A DNA stretch of 64,000 nt, taken from contig JADJBS010000001.1 in assembly GCA_016703665.1 (NCBI GenBank), forward strand, positions 248,001 through 312,000, given 5' to 3'. The stretch's first letter is position 1. Each line of letters opens with the position of its first letter. Positions 7,846 to 18,055 of this stretch are shown here, piece by piece. Below the pieces are notes generated by a model. The model saw only the letters and a list, made by a program, of their open reading frames with translations. It was not told the origin of the DNA and did not search any database. The translations under genes were made by a program, and so were the position numbers. This DNA is from Candidatus Defluviibacillus avedoerensis. GTDB taxonomy: Bacteria > Pseudomonadota > Gammaproteobacteria > Burkholderiales > Burkholderiaceae_C.

Positions 7846-10097
7846 ATGACTGCACACGATCACAGTGCCCACGGCACAGACAACACTCCCAACGAGGCAC
7901 AACCCGCCAACGCGTGTTGCAGTGGGCACTGCGCCAATGTTGGAATGCCCGTCCCACTGGCACACTCCAAAAAGGCCGTGGCTGGTACCAGTGTGCAAAC
8001 CCCCATTCGCATCATGCAGATGGATTGCCCCACGGAAGAAGCGTTGTTGCGCAAAAGCTGGGCGGCATGGCCGGTGTGGACGGCATGGAGTTCAATCTCA
8101 TGCAGCGTGTGCTCACCGTCACGCATGAACCCCATGCCTTGGAGCCAATTCTGGCCGCCGTGCGCTCGCTGGGCTTTGCACCCGAGATTGCCACCGGAGC
8201 GCCCACACCCGACGCGCCCAAGCCGGAGGCCGTCAAGGCGTGGTGGCCACTCGCCATCGCAGGACTGGCGGCGATTGCGTCCGAAGTGGTGCAGTGGGCG
8301 GGGTTGCCGACTGGGTTGGCCGCCGCGTTGGCCGTGGTCGCCGTTCTCGCAAGTGGAACAAGCACCTTCAAGAAGGGCTGGGTCGCCATCCGCAACGGCA
8401 ACCTAAACATTAACGCGCTGATGAGCATCGCTGTGACTGGTGCGCTGCTGTTAGGCCAGTGGCCGGAAGCGGCCATGGTGATGGTGCTATTTACGATTGC
8501 CGAACTGATCGAAGCCAAGTCTCTTGACCGGGCACGCAACGCCATTCAGGAGTTGATGCGGTTGACGCCGGAACGTGCGACGGTGCAGCAGGCCGACGGT
8601 AGTTGGTGTGAAGTGGATGCCAAGCTGGTCGCAGTGGCTGCCAGGGTGCGTGTCAGGCCGGGTGAGCGCATTGCCCTGGATGGAAGCATCGTCAGCGGGC
8701 GCTCCACCATCAACCAGGCCCCGATCACGGGCGAGAGCCTGCCAGTCGACAAAGTCGAGGGCGATGCAGTTTTTGCCGGAACCATTAACGAGGCAGGGTC
8801 TTTCGAATACGTGGTCACTGCGATAGCGGGCGAAAGCACGCTGGCGCGCATCATTCATGCCGTTGAGGCCGCGCAGGGCGCACGGGCACCCACCCAGCGT
8901 TTTGTCGACCAGTTTGCCCGCGTGTACACCCCTGTTGTCTTTGCCATCGCCGTGGCGGTTGCGGTTTTTCCCCCGCTGCTGCTGGGCGGTAGCTGGATGG
9001 AATGGGTCTACAAGGCGCTGGTGCTGCTGGTCATCGCCTGTCCGTGCGCGTTGGTGATCTCCACACCAGTGACCATCGTAAGCGGATTGGCCGCCGCTGC
9101 GCGTCAAGGCATTCTCATCAAGGGCGGTGTCTATCTGGAAGAAGGGCGCAAGCTGGCCTGGCTGGCGCTGGACAAGACCGGGACCATCACGCACGGCAAG
9201 CCGGTTCAGACGGACTTTTTACCCCTCAATGGCTCGCCAGCCGCAGACGTGCGCAGCGTGGCCGCCAGCCTGGCGAGCCGTTCCGACCACCCCGTGTCGC
9301 GCGCTGTGGCCCAGGCCGCCCTGACCGATGGTGTTGCCCTGCGTTCGGTGGAAGCCTTTGAGGCCCTTCCAGGGCGCGGCACCACCGGCGTCATTGATAG
9401 CAAGCGCTACCACCTGGGCAACCACCGCTTGATCCATGAACTGGGGCGCTGCACAGACGCGCTGGAAGCGCAGCTATCCGACCTGGAGGGTCAAGGCAAG
9501 ACGGTGATTGTGCTGACCGACGACAGCAGCGTGCACGGCGTGTTTGCCGTGGCTGACACCGTCAAGGAAAGCAGTCGACAGGCCCTTGCAGAGTTGCACG
9601 GGCTGGGTATCAAGACCGTCATGCTGACTGGCGACAACGCCCATACGGCCCGGGCTATTGCGGCTGAAGTAGGCATTGACGAGGCCATTGGCGACTTGTT
9701 GCCCAATGACAAACTGCAGGCGATAGAGCGCAAGATGGCCCTGGGCGGAAAAGTCGGCATGGTGGGCGACGGCATCAACGACGCACCCGCTCTGGCGCGC
9801 TCCGACATCGGCTTTGCCATGGGGGCGGCCGGCACCGGCACCGCGATAGAAACCGCCGATGTGGCGCTGATGGACGACGACCTGCGCAAACTGCCGCGCT
9901 TTGTGCGCCTGTCCCAACGCACCCACGCGGTGCTGGTGCAGAACATCGTTCTGGCACTGGGCATCAAGGCCGTGTTTCTGGTGCTAACACTGCTGGGCCT
10001 GGGCACCATGTGGATGGCGGTGTTTGCTGACATGGGGGCCAGCCTGCTGGTGGTGGGCAATGGGCTGCGGCTGTTGCGCGCAAAGACATCGGAGTAA
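7846..10097 (+). CDS. cadA: Zn/Cd/Pb-translocating P1B-type ATPase (frameshifted near the N terminus)
   Basis: The ATG at 7846 opens a Cys/His-rich leader (ANACCSGHCANVG) and a heavy-metal domain ending in MQMDCPTEEALLRK. The rest is in the next frame: LGGMAGVDGMEFNLMQRVLTV and the whole transporter. Adding one A to the AAAA run at 8053-8056 joins them into one protein of about 750 residues. The core has TGES (about 8730), the CPC ion motif (9039-9047), the DKTGT phosphorylation site (about 9171), SDHP and GDGINDAP (about 9769), typical of ZntA/CadA/PbrA exporters that pump Zn, Cd or Pb to the periplasm. As it stands, translation from 7846 stops at 8404-8406; the core could only be made from an internal start. 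Confidence 0.88.
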
Positions 10098-10101
10098 GCC
10101 T

Positions 10102-10848
10102 GTGGACATCCTTCAAGCACCCAACACGCCACCATCCAACGAGCAGCTCGCCAGTTGGCGACAACCGACACCGTTGCTTGACTACGATCACGCGACCATT
10201 CAAACCCTGGTTCAGCGGCAGGGGCTGGCTGCTGCTCAGCGAATACGAGCGCATCGGTGCCGTCTACAACTTTGTGCGCGACGACATCGCCTTTGGTTAC
10301 AACGCCTCGGACGATTTGCCAGCGTCCCAAGTGCTGGCGGATGGCATCGGTCAATGCAACACCAAGGGCACTTTGTTGATGGCGCTGCTGCGAGCGGTTG
10401 GTGTGGCCTGCCGATTTCATGGATTCACAATTGACAAGGCGCTGCAAAAGGGGGCGATCACTGGGGTGGCGTACCAGCTCGCACCACGCAGCATCATCCA
10501 CAGCTGGGTCGAAATATGGTCGACGGGCCAGTGGATTCGCCTGGAGGGTTTCATTTTGGACCGCCGCTACCTGCAGGCATTGCAAAGCCGTTTTGCGGGT
10601 CACCAAGGGCCGTTTTGCGGATATGGCGCAGCCACCCCAATCTGCAATGTCCGCCGGTGGATTGGATCGGTAAAGACACCTTCATCCAGAAAGACGGCAT
10701 CAACCACGATTTCGGGATGTTTGACACCCCTGACGACTTTTACGCGCGACATGGTGTCAACCTGAGTGGCGTCAAACGCTGGCTCTTTGTGCACATCATC
10801 CGGCACGCGATGAACCGAAACGTGGGGCACATTCGCGGCACACGATGA
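10102..10848 (+). pseudogene. Transglutaminase-like cysteine protease family protein, two compensating frameshifts
   Basis: Three frames together give one recognisable protein of about 248 residues: VDILQAPNTPPSNEQL up to QTLVQRQG, then WLLLSEYERIGAVYNFVRD to GAATP, then NLQCPPVDWIGKDTF to the end. One extra base is needed out near 10220 (GGGGC) and one missing base restored in the CCCC run near 10637. The transglutaminase core is visible: GIGQCNTKGTLLMALLRA holds the catalytic Cys, and a His follows in IIHSWVEIW. It starts with GTG 4 bases after the ATPase stop. Family members are of unknown role, often soluble transglutaminase-fold hydrolases. Either two sequencing errors or a decayed gene. 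Confidence 0.75.
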
Positions 10849-10901
10849 AAGGCACACGGCGATCAGGGCCAATGAAACCTAGCTGCTACACTTGCGACGC
10901 T

Positions 10902-11309
10902 ATGCGCCGCCTGTTCATTGTTTTTATGCTGGTATTACTGCCATTCCAATTCGTTTGGGGTTCGGCGGCTCAATACTGCACGCATGAAAGTTCGTCTCAA
11001 GTGAGTGCCCATTTCGGCCATCACAGCCATGCACACGAGGGCGGTGACGAAGCAGCCAAGACTTCTGGAGTCGGTGCGAGCTTGGGCACTTTTGATGGCG
11101 ATTGTGCAAGTTGCCACCTCGGTACAGCCACCAGTTTGATGGGCGAAGCGCGCATGGCTCATGCGCCGGAGCATGGTCGTAGTTTGAGTGATCACGACAC
11201 GATTTACCAATCCCACATTCCCATAGGGCTTGAACGCCCGGATCGATCTGAACCCACCACCGCCGTGCGATTTGGCGGTGGTGTCGCGTTCTGTCTGCTC
11301 CAACTCTGA
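10902..11309 (+). CDS. czcI: CzcI-like cation efflux accessory protein
   Basis: From ATG 10902 this is a 135-residue secreted protein. It has a signal peptide MRRLFIVFMLVLLPFQFVWG, then AAQYCTHE, a His-rich stretch (HFGHHSHAHEGGDEA) and a CASCHLG motif, the features of CzcI/CopI-type small periplasmic proteins found just upstream of czcCBA. CzcI is thought to modulate czc expression in Cupriavidus. The open frame begins at 10845, but the leader before the signal peptide is not hydrophobic and is unlikely to be translated. It lies about 105 bases before the czcC gene. Confidence 0.75.
   Translation: MRRLFIVFMLVLLPFQFVWGSAAQYCTHESSSQVSAHFGHHSHAHEGGDEAAKTSGVGASLGTFDGDCASCHLGTATSLMGEARMAHAPEHGRSLSDHDTIYQSHIPIGLERPDRSEPTTAVRFGGGVAFCLLQL
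11255..11283. repeat. 10-bp inverted repeat (hairpin) near the 3' end of czcI
   Basis: CACCACCGCC (11255-11264) and GGCGGTGGTG (11274-11283) are perfect complements around a 9-base loop. It lies inside the last codons of czcI and is not followed by a T-run, so it is not a standard terminator. It may slow or attenuate read-through into czcC. Confidence 0.5.
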
Positions 11310-11415
11310 CGATTCCCGATACCGCCACTGAGTCGCTTCTTTGTGAAACGACGGACTGGGTGTCAGCAAATGCTGGCTACCCCGCACGTTCTTTCGTGAC
11401 CAAGAGGAAGATTCA

Positions 11416-12690
11416 ATGCGACTTTCAATGCTGGGGCTGGCCTTTATTCTGGCCGCCACAACCACACCCACTTTTGCCCAAGACGGGCCCCATACAGCCC
11501 GCCTGACTATGGTGGAGGCCATGCGCATGGCCGAATCCGCACACCCTGTTGTGCGAAACCGGCAGGCGCAGCTTGCTTCCGCCGAAGGCTACCGCAAGGA
11601 AGCTGACGCCTTTTTCTTTAACAATCCTGAACTGAGCCTGCAACAAACGCGGCGTCAGAATGAAGTGACCGACAGCGGCGACACCGCATGGTCATTGGGT
11701 GTCGCCCAGACCCTTGAGATGGGCGGGCAGCAATCCAAACGGCGCGCTGCGGCCGCAGCGGGTATTGCCTCGATCCATGCTGAGATCGACGACGCCCGCC
11801 GCCAGGTGCGTGCCGACGCCGCGACGCGATTTTTCGCCGTGCTTGCCGCCCAACATCGCGTCCTACTGGAGCAGCGTTCGGCAAACCTGTTCGGAGAGAG
11901 CGCTCGGGCGGTAGCCAAGCGAAGGGCCGCTGGCGAAGACACCCGACTGGACGCCAATGTGGCCATGGTCGAGGCTGAGCGCGCGCGAAACAGTTTGGCG
12001 TCTGCTTCGGAAGCATTGCTTGCCGCGCGGAGCGATTTGGCAACCGTGGTACAGCTGCCGCCGTCCGCCCTGCCGGAAGTGGACGGTGATTTAGCCAAGT
12101 ACGCGGATTCGCTGCCCTACACCTTGGCGCAGCTGCTGGCCAGTGCGCAAGCCATGCCCAAACAACGCGCGCTATTGGCTCGCGAAGACGCCGCCCGCGC
12201 CAAACTGGGTGTTGAGCAGGCCAGCCGCTATCCGGACCTGACGGTCGGTTTGCAGGTGGGCCGTGAAGGCCCAAACGACGCACGGGAACGCTTGACGACC
12301 TTGTCGATTTCCTTGCCCATGCCGTTGTTCAAACGCAATGCCGCGGGAATCGGGCAGGCCTTATCCGATGTAGCGCACGCTGAAATTGAACGAGCCAGCC
12401 TGGCCCGCGACACGCAGGCGCGCGTGCGCCAGCTTTGGAGTCGATTGGCCAGTCAGCGTGACCGGGTACAGCGCCTTCAACGGTTGGTGGTCCCCGCGTC
12501 GGCCGACAACCAAACGCTTTCTTTGAAATCTTTGCAGGCAGGCCCGATTGGACTGCTGGACCAATTGATCGTTAACCGCCAGGCGCTTGATGCAGAGCGT
12601 GATCTGAACGACGTGCTGGCGGAGATGCACGCAACCCAAATCGAACTGGAAACCGCGGCCGGTTGGCCCATGGAAGGAAACACCCAATGA
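11416..12690 (+). CDS. czcC: CzcC-type outer membrane factor of metal RND efflux (TolC family)
   Basis: A 424-residue protein with a signal peptide (MRLSMLGLAFILAATTTPTFA) followed by two outer-membrane-efflux repeats of long amphipathic helices (for example VDARRQVRADAATRFFAVLAAQHRV and the repeat near residue 300). It should form the trimeric outer-membrane channel for the RND pump encoded downstream. An AGGAAG ribosome site precedes the ATG. Its stop overlaps the start of czcB (ATGA), showing translational coupling. The match to CzcC/CusC-like factors is by fold, size and position; ion specificity is not encoded here. Confidence 0.88.
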   Translation: MRLSMLGLAFILAATTTPTFAQDGPHTARLTMVEAMRMAESAHPVVRNRQAQLASAEGYRKEADAFFFNNPELSLQQTRRQNEVTDSGDTAWSLGVAQTLEMGGQQSKRRAAAAAGIASIHAEIDDARRQVRADAATRFFAVLAAQHRVLLEQRSANLFGESARAVAKRRAAGEDTRLDANVAMVEAERARNSLASASEALLAARSDLATVVQLPPSALPEVDGDLAKYADSLPYTLAQLLASAQAMPKQRALLAREDAARAKLGVEQASRYPDLTVGLQVGREGPNDARERLTTLSISLPMPLFKRNAAGIGQALSDVAHAEIERASLARDTQARVRQLWSRLASQRDRVQRLQRLVVPASADNQTLSLKSLQAGPIGLLDQLIVNRQALDAERDLNDVLAEMHATQIELETAAGWPMEGNTQ

Positions 12691-13907
12691 ACAGCATTCA
12701 CACACAAAACCGGTACGTTTTTCGAGCCATCGTCATCGCACTGTCAGCGACGCTGGCTTTCACGATGGTTGCCTGCTCCAAAGGAGGGGCGAAAGATGAG
12801 CATGCGGCCGAGGGCGGCAAACACGCCGAGCATGCGGAGAAAAAGGAGGGGGGCCACGCCGAGGGGGCAGAAGAGCTGACATTGACTTCTGACGAAGCCG
12901 AGCGGGCGGGAGTGAAGGTCGAGGAAGTCAAGCTTCAGCCCATGGGTGAAACGCTGGTGGTCACGGCGACCATTCAGCCCGATCAGGACCGCATGGCCCA
13001 TATTGCCGCCCGCGTAGAAGGGCGCATTGTTTCGGTTCCCGCCAAACTGGGGGACAAAGTACGTGCCGGGCAGACGCTGGCCACCTTGGATAGCGTGGCC
13101 GTTGGTGAGGCCAACGCGGCTTGGAACCTTGCCCAATCCGAGTGGAGTATTGCGGAAGCGGACTTCAAACGCGCTGAGTCGCTCAATGCCGACGAGATCA
13201 TCGCGCGCAAGGATTTCTTGCGCGCCAAGTCCGAACGTGACAAGGCCGCTGCCAGCCTGCGTGCCGCCTCTGACCGCCTGCGCCTATTGGGCGGCACGCC
13301 CGACGCCCATGGCATTGGCGTTTCCACTTTCGCCGTGACGGCCCCATTTGCGGGAACCGTGACCGAAAAGAAAGCAACCCTGGGCGAGCTGGCGAGTCCG
13401 AGTGAGCCCCTGTTAAGTGTGGCGGACCTGAGCCGCGTCTGGGTTCGTGCCGATCTACCCGAAGCCGCGCTGGCCAAGATTCGGATTGGCGCCGCCGCAA
13501 CGGTCACCGTTCCTGCCTACCCGGGTGAGACATTTCGTGGCCGCGTTGGACACATCGGTGCGTCGCTGGACAAAGACTCTCGCACCGCCTCGGCGCGAAT
13601 CGAAGTATCCAATGCCGACGGACGTCTGAAGCCCGAAATGTTCGCTACCGCGACCATCGAAGCAGCGGGCGACAAGCGCGACGTGATATTGCTGCCCGAT
13701 GCCGCTGTTGTGCTACTGGAAGGCAAGCCCGTCGTCTTCGTGCTGGAGCAAGGCGCCTACGAAGCCCGCCAGGGTGAACCTGGCGAGCGGATGGGCGGTC
13801 GCACCGTCTTGAAGTCGGGGGTCAAGGTTGGCGATCAGGTCGTCACCTCCGGCACCTACGCGCTCAAGGCGCGCAAGCTCAAGTCGCAGCTTGGCCACGG
13901 CCATTGA
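12687..13907 (+). CDS. czcB: CzcB-type periplasmic membrane fusion protein
   Basis: Starting at ATG 12687, inside the czcC stop, it is 406 residues. A signal/lipobox region (LAFTMVACSKGG) suggests a lipid-anchored adaptor. Next comes a charged His/Glu/Lys stretch (DEHAAEGGKHAEHAEKKEGGHAEG), a probable metal-binding tail, then the barrel-sandwich half GRIVSVPAKLGDKVRAGQTLATLDS, a helical hairpin with ADFKRAESL, and the beta-barrel and membrane-proximal domains. It links the RND pump to the outer-membrane factor. An upstream in-frame ATG at 12663 is inside czcC and has no signal peptide, so it is not preferred. Confidence 0.9.
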   Translation: MNSIHTQNRYVFRAIVIALSATLAFTMVACSKGGAKDEHAAEGGKHAEHAEKKEGGHAEGAEELTLTSDEAERAGVKVEEVKLQPMGETLVVTATIQPDQDRMAHIAARVEGRIVSVPAKLGDKVRAGQTLATLDSVAVGEANAAWNLAQSEWSIAEADFKRAESLNADEIIARKDFLRAKSERDKAAASLRAASDRLRLLGGTPDAHGIGVSTFAVTAPFAGTVTEKKATLGELASPSEPLLSVADLSRVWVRADLPEAALAKIRIGAAATVTVPAYPGETFRGRVGHIGASLDKDSRTASARIEVSNADGRLKPEMFATATIEAAGDKRDVILLPDAAVVLLEGKPVVFVLEQGAYEARQGEPGERMGGRTVLKSGVKVGDQVVTSGTYALKARKLKSQLGHGH

Positions 13908-13922
13908 GAGGAAATACCAATC

Positions 13923-16900
13923 ATGCTTAATGCAATCGTTGATGCCTCGCTGCGCTACAAGGTCTTGGTGCTGGTGGCGTTCCTCGTGCTGATCGGACTG
14001 GGCGTTATGGCCTACCGAGAAGTTCCCGTGGATGCCTTTCCCGATGTGACGCCTGCGCAGGTCAACATTTATACGGAGTCGCCCGGCGTGGCGGCTGAAG
14101 ATATCGAGCGCCTGCTCACCGTGCCAATCGAGGGTGCGATGGCGGGGCTTGCCAATGTCGAGGTCGTGCGTTCGGTCTCGCTGTTTGGCCTGTCGTACGT
14201 CGGTGTCTATTTCAAGGACAACGTGGACATCTACTTTGCCCGTCGTCTGGTCGGCGAGAAGCTGCAGGAAGTCAAGGAGCGCCTGCCCCAAGGGTATGGC
14301 GAGCCCGTGCTCGGCCCCAATAGCTCGGGTCTTGGACAGGTTTTCTGGTACACCATTGAGGATGCTGACAAAAAGCTCAGTGCGATGGATCTGCGCACAT
14401 TGCACGATTGGACCGTGCGTCTGATCCTGCGCACGGCTCCCGGAGTGGATGACGTGACAACATGGGGTGGGCACGAGAAGCAGTTTCAAGTTCAGATTGA
14501 CCCACGCAAACTGGTCAAGTACGGCCTGTCCTTCAAGGAAGTGATGGAACGGCTGGCGGCCAATAACAAGCAGGTGGGCGGTCAGTACCTGAACATCGGC
14601 GTGGAGCAATACCTGGTGCGTGGACTGGGCCTGGTCAGCAACGCCGCCGACATTGGCACCATTGTGGTTGCCGAGCGCAAAGGCGCGCCAATCTATGTGC
14701 GCGACGTGGCAGAGGTCAAGGAGGCGCCAGCGGTGCGCTTCGGGGCCGTCACCCGCGATGGCCAGGAAACGGTACTTGGCATGGCCCTGGCGCGTGTCAA
14801 TGAAAACGCAGCCAACGTGGTCGCCGGTGTCAAGGCTAAATTGGCTATCGCGCAGGCAGCGCTGCCGCCTGGCGTATTGCTCAAACCGATCTACGACCGA
14901 ACCGAAATCGTCGATAAGGCACTTGCCACCTCGCGCAATGCCTTGATTGAAGGGTCGATCCTGGTCGCCATCGTCCTGTTTCTGTTTCTTGGAGAAATGC
15001 GCTCAGCCATCGTGGTGATCGTCACCCTGCCAATGGCAATGCTGTTTGCCTTTGTGCTGATGGACCGGTTTGGCATGTCCGCAAACCTGATGTCCCTTGC
15101 CGGTTTGGCCATCGGTATTGGCATGATGGTCGATGGTGCCGTGGTGATGGTGGAAAACGCCTTCCGGTTGATGTCCCATGCGCGGTCGTCCGGAAAACCC
15201 ATTAACCGCACGCACCTGGTGCTGGAAGCGGCGCGGGAAGTGGCAAACCCGATAGCGTTCGCCATCATGATCATCATCGTTGTGTTCCTGCCCTTGTTCT
15301 CGCTGACGGGCTTGGAAGGCAAGTTGTTCAAACCCATGGCGTTGACCATCACCTTTGCCATGGCGGGCTCGTTGCTGCTGTCCTTGACCTTGGTCCCGGT
15401 TCTCGCGGCCATGATTCTGAAGCCGAAGGAAGAAAAAGACACGTGGCTGGTGCGCCATGCAAAGAGGCTGTACTTGCCGTCGCTCGACTGGGCACTTGAG
15501 CGCAAGGGGATTGTGATCGGCTCGGCGGTGGCGCTGCTCCTCGGATCGCTGGCACTGTTCCCGTTTCTCGGCAAGGAGTTCATGCCCACGTTACAGGAAG
15601 ACGCCATCATGTTTCGTGTGGTGGGCATTCCATCCACGTCACTGGACGAGTCGATCCGTGTGGCCAACGTCATGGACACCAAGTTACGCGAAAAGTACCC
15701 CCATGTGCGCTCCGTGTTGGCCACCATCGGCCGCGCGGAAAAAGGTGAAACCGCCGACGTGAACTACATGGAAGTGCTGCTCGACATGAAGCCGAAGGAG
15801 GAGTGGCCCACCCAACAGTCCTACGCGGCGCTCGGCAAGGAAATGCAGGAATATCTTGAAGCCGAGGTGCCTACCGCAGTATTTGGTGCCACGCAGCCGA
15901 TCCAGATGCGCGTGGAAGAGTTGATCTCCGGCGTGCGTGCGACTTTGGCGCTGAAGGTTTACGGCGAAGACCTGGACAAGCTCGAAGAGCTATCGGCTCA
16001 ACTCAAAGGCGTCATTGGTGCCGTGCCCGGCGTAGCCGATCTGTCGGCGGAAGCCAACAAAGGCAAACCGCAGATGGTGATCAAGGTGGACCGGGCAGCG
16101 GCAGCTCGCTACGGCCTGAATGCCGACGACATCCTTGAGGTCGTGCAATCGGGTATTGGTGGGAGCACGGTTTCGACCTTGATTGAAGGCACACGCCGGT
16201 TTGATATTGCGGTGCGGCTGGCCGACGAGTTCCGTGGCAGCCCGTCTTCCATTGCGGCGATTCCCATCCGCACTGCGGAGGGTGCCATCGTGCCATTTTC
16301 CAGCGTGGCCAAGATCGAGCTTGACGAGGGTTACACCTTTGTCCGGCGCGAGGCCTTGCAGCGCTATGCCGTTCTGCAAATGGACGTGCAGGGCCGTGAT
16401 GTGGACAGCTTTGTCAAAGACGCCAACCTGGCCATCGCCGCGACGGTAAAGCTGCCAACGGGCTACTGGGTCGAGTGGGGTGGTGCATTTGAGAACCAGC
16501 AACGCGCTATGGCACGTCTTGCCCTGATCGTGCCGCTCACTATTGGCCTGATTTTCATCTTGCTCTACACCGCGTTCAATTCGGTGCGCCATGCAACGCT
16601 CATCATCGCCAATGTGCCGTTTGCCATCATCGGCGGAATCATTGGTCTCTTCACAACGGGGCAATACCTGTCAGTACCCTCCGCGATTGGCTTCATCGCC
16701 GTTTTTGGCGTGGCGATGCTGAACGGCATTGTGATGGTGACCTTTCTGAATGACCAGCGAAAGCACGGACTATCGATACGCGATGCCGTGCGGCAAGGTG
16801 CAGCAATGCGACTGCGCCCGGTACTTATGACCGCGTCGGTCGCCATCCTCGGGCTGGTGCCGATGCTGATCTCCAGTGGCGTGGGTGCTGAAACACAGCG

Positions 16901-17077
16901 CCCGTTGGCCACGGTAGTGGTGGGGGACTCATCACATCGACGCTGCTAACGCTTCTATTGCTGCCCTTGATTTATGAATGGTCCGAACTGCGCGCCGAGG
17001 CCAAGCTGCGCGCGCGTGGTGACACCGATTCCGTTGATGAAGTTTTGCCACCACAACTTTCCAAGGAGACACTATGA
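13923..17077 (+). CDS. czcA: CzcA-type heavy-metal RND efflux pump (frameshift near the C terminus)
   Basis: The first frame runs 1008 residues (to 16949) with full HME-RND layout: VPVDAFPDVTPAQVNIYTE at the N terminus, a TM4 motif GMMVDGAVVMVEN with the proton-relay Asp and Glu, and two large periplasmic loops. Near 16917-16922 a G run is one base short: with one G added, VVVGDSSHRRC becomes VVVGGLITSTLL and continues through the last membrane helix to a TGA at 17075-17077, exactly overlapping the next ATG. The repaired pump has about 1051 residues, as usual. The AIGIGMMVDGAVVMVEN signature differs from the DFG form of classical CzcA, so Zn/Co/Cd specificity is only probable. Confidence 0.9.
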
Positions 17078-17412
17078 AAGAAATCAAGGCCTATGTGCAC
17101 AAAAGTCGGATCGCCGATGTGATTGCGGCGCTCAAGGAGTGTCCATGCTGGAGTGCTGCACATGCGCAGCGCCACCACAACCTTGCCATCTACCTCGTAA
17201 AAGGCTCTTTGGTCGCCCTTGACGCCGACGAGCGGCACTACTCGATGGATCTTGGCGACGAAGTGGTCAATGAATACAAGCTGGAGTTGCTGTGCGACGA
17301 CAACGAAGTCGAAGAAATCGTCGCTGCACTGCGGGCGGCGGCCCGCACGGGGCAAGCTGTCGCGGGATGGATCACTGTCACCAATCTTGATCGCGCAATT
17401 CCTATCCACTGA
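17074..17412 (+). CDS. PII-like signalling protein linked to metal RND efflux
   Basis: A 112-residue protein that starts MKEIKAYVHKSRIADVIAALK, the first strand and helix of the PII/CutA-like ferredoxin fold, and ends in GQAVAGWITVTNLDRAIPIH, matching the C-terminal strand of PII-type proteins. It lacks the T-loop tyrosine of classical GlnB/GlnK. Cys24 and Cys26 (ECPCW) and clustered His (HAQRHHNLA) could bind metal. The ATG overlaps the repaired czcA stop (ATGA), so it is coupled to the pump. PII-like proteins next to CzcA-type pumps are known from genome context, but their role is not settled. Confidence 0.75.
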   Translation: MKEIKAYVHKSRIADVIAALKECPCWSAAHAQRHHNLAIYLVKGSLVALDADERHYSMDLGDEVVNEYKLELLCDDNEVEEIVAALRAAARTGQAVAGWITVTNLDRAIPIH

Positions 17413-17446
17413 ATTTCCCTCAATCAACCCTCAAAGGAAAAGTCCA

Positions 17447-17815
17447 ATGAAAACATTTCTTATCTCCCTGCTAGCAGCAACCGCATTCGCAGCACCTGCT
17501 ATGGCTGCTGAAGATCATGCCGCCAAGCATGGTGGCATCGTGGTAGACACCAAGGCTGGCGACCTGGAACTTGTTGCAAAACCAGATTCCATCGTGATTC
17601 ACGTCAGCGATCACGGCAAAGCGATGAAGATTACCAGCGCCAGTGGCAAGGTAACGGTATTCAACGGCAATGAGAAAGTCGAAGCACCTCTGGCATTGAG
17701 CGGGGACAAGCTGGAAGCCAAGGGCAGCTTCAAAGTGGGTGCAGGTGCCAAGGTGCTTGTAGAACTCTCGTTGAATGGAAAACCTTCGGTTTCTACGCGG
17801 GTGACATTGAAGTAA
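17447..17815 (+). CDS. Small periplasmic protein of unknown function in the czc cluster
   Basis: A 122-residue protein with a clean signal peptide (MKTFLISLLAATAFAAPAMA, cut after AMA) and a mature part beginning AEDHAAKHGGIVVDTK. The remainder is beta-rich with short repeats (VVDTKAGDLELVAKPDSIVIHVSDHG), no cysteines and a few His near the N terminus. It follows the PII-like gene by 34 bases with an AAAGGAAAA ribosome site and belongs to the metal-efflux operon. Such proteins may buffer metal in the periplasm, but I do not recognise a characterised family. Confidence 0.75.
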   Translation: MKTFLISLLAATAFAAPAMAAEDHAAKHGGIVVDTKAGDLELVAKPDSIVIHVSDHGKAMKITSASGKVTVFNGNEKVEAPLALSGDKLEAKGSFKVGAGAKVLVELSLNGKPSVSTRVTLK

Positions 17816-18055
17816 CACGCGTTTTGACCGAGGGGATTCATGCCAGTCTCTCTTGGCGAGCCTCCGTTACGGGAGCTTTGAATTACCTTCCTGTCCGCCT
17901 CAACTGTGTAGCAGAGGGGCGAACTGCAAAGGCAACGGTCAAGGTCACGTTGTTGGTGGGCAAATCGTCTGCCGAACGATTTGTTCTGAAATAGCTTGTA
18001 TCAATAGCGATTCCTCGGGTTTCCCTAAATGTTTGTAACGCTTGAAAGGTAAATT

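Noticed and set aside
7914..8060. ATG at 7914 as the ATPase start
   Set aside because: The first 45 codons in that frame read as a shadow; the family N terminus is in the other frame from 7846, so a one-base indel is the better explanation.
8041..8070. Programmed frameshift in cadA as a way to make two products
   Set aside because: The CGC AAA AGC codons do not form a slippery heptamer for -1 shifting and no downstream hairpin was noticed.
10849..10901. Extended start for czcI at 10845
   Set aside because: It would put a polar segment before the signal peptide; ATG 10902 gives a clean signal.
13713..14609. Long minus-strand frame (298 codons) over czcB/czcA
   Set aside because: Antisense to conserved RND genes; composition typical of a shadow frame.
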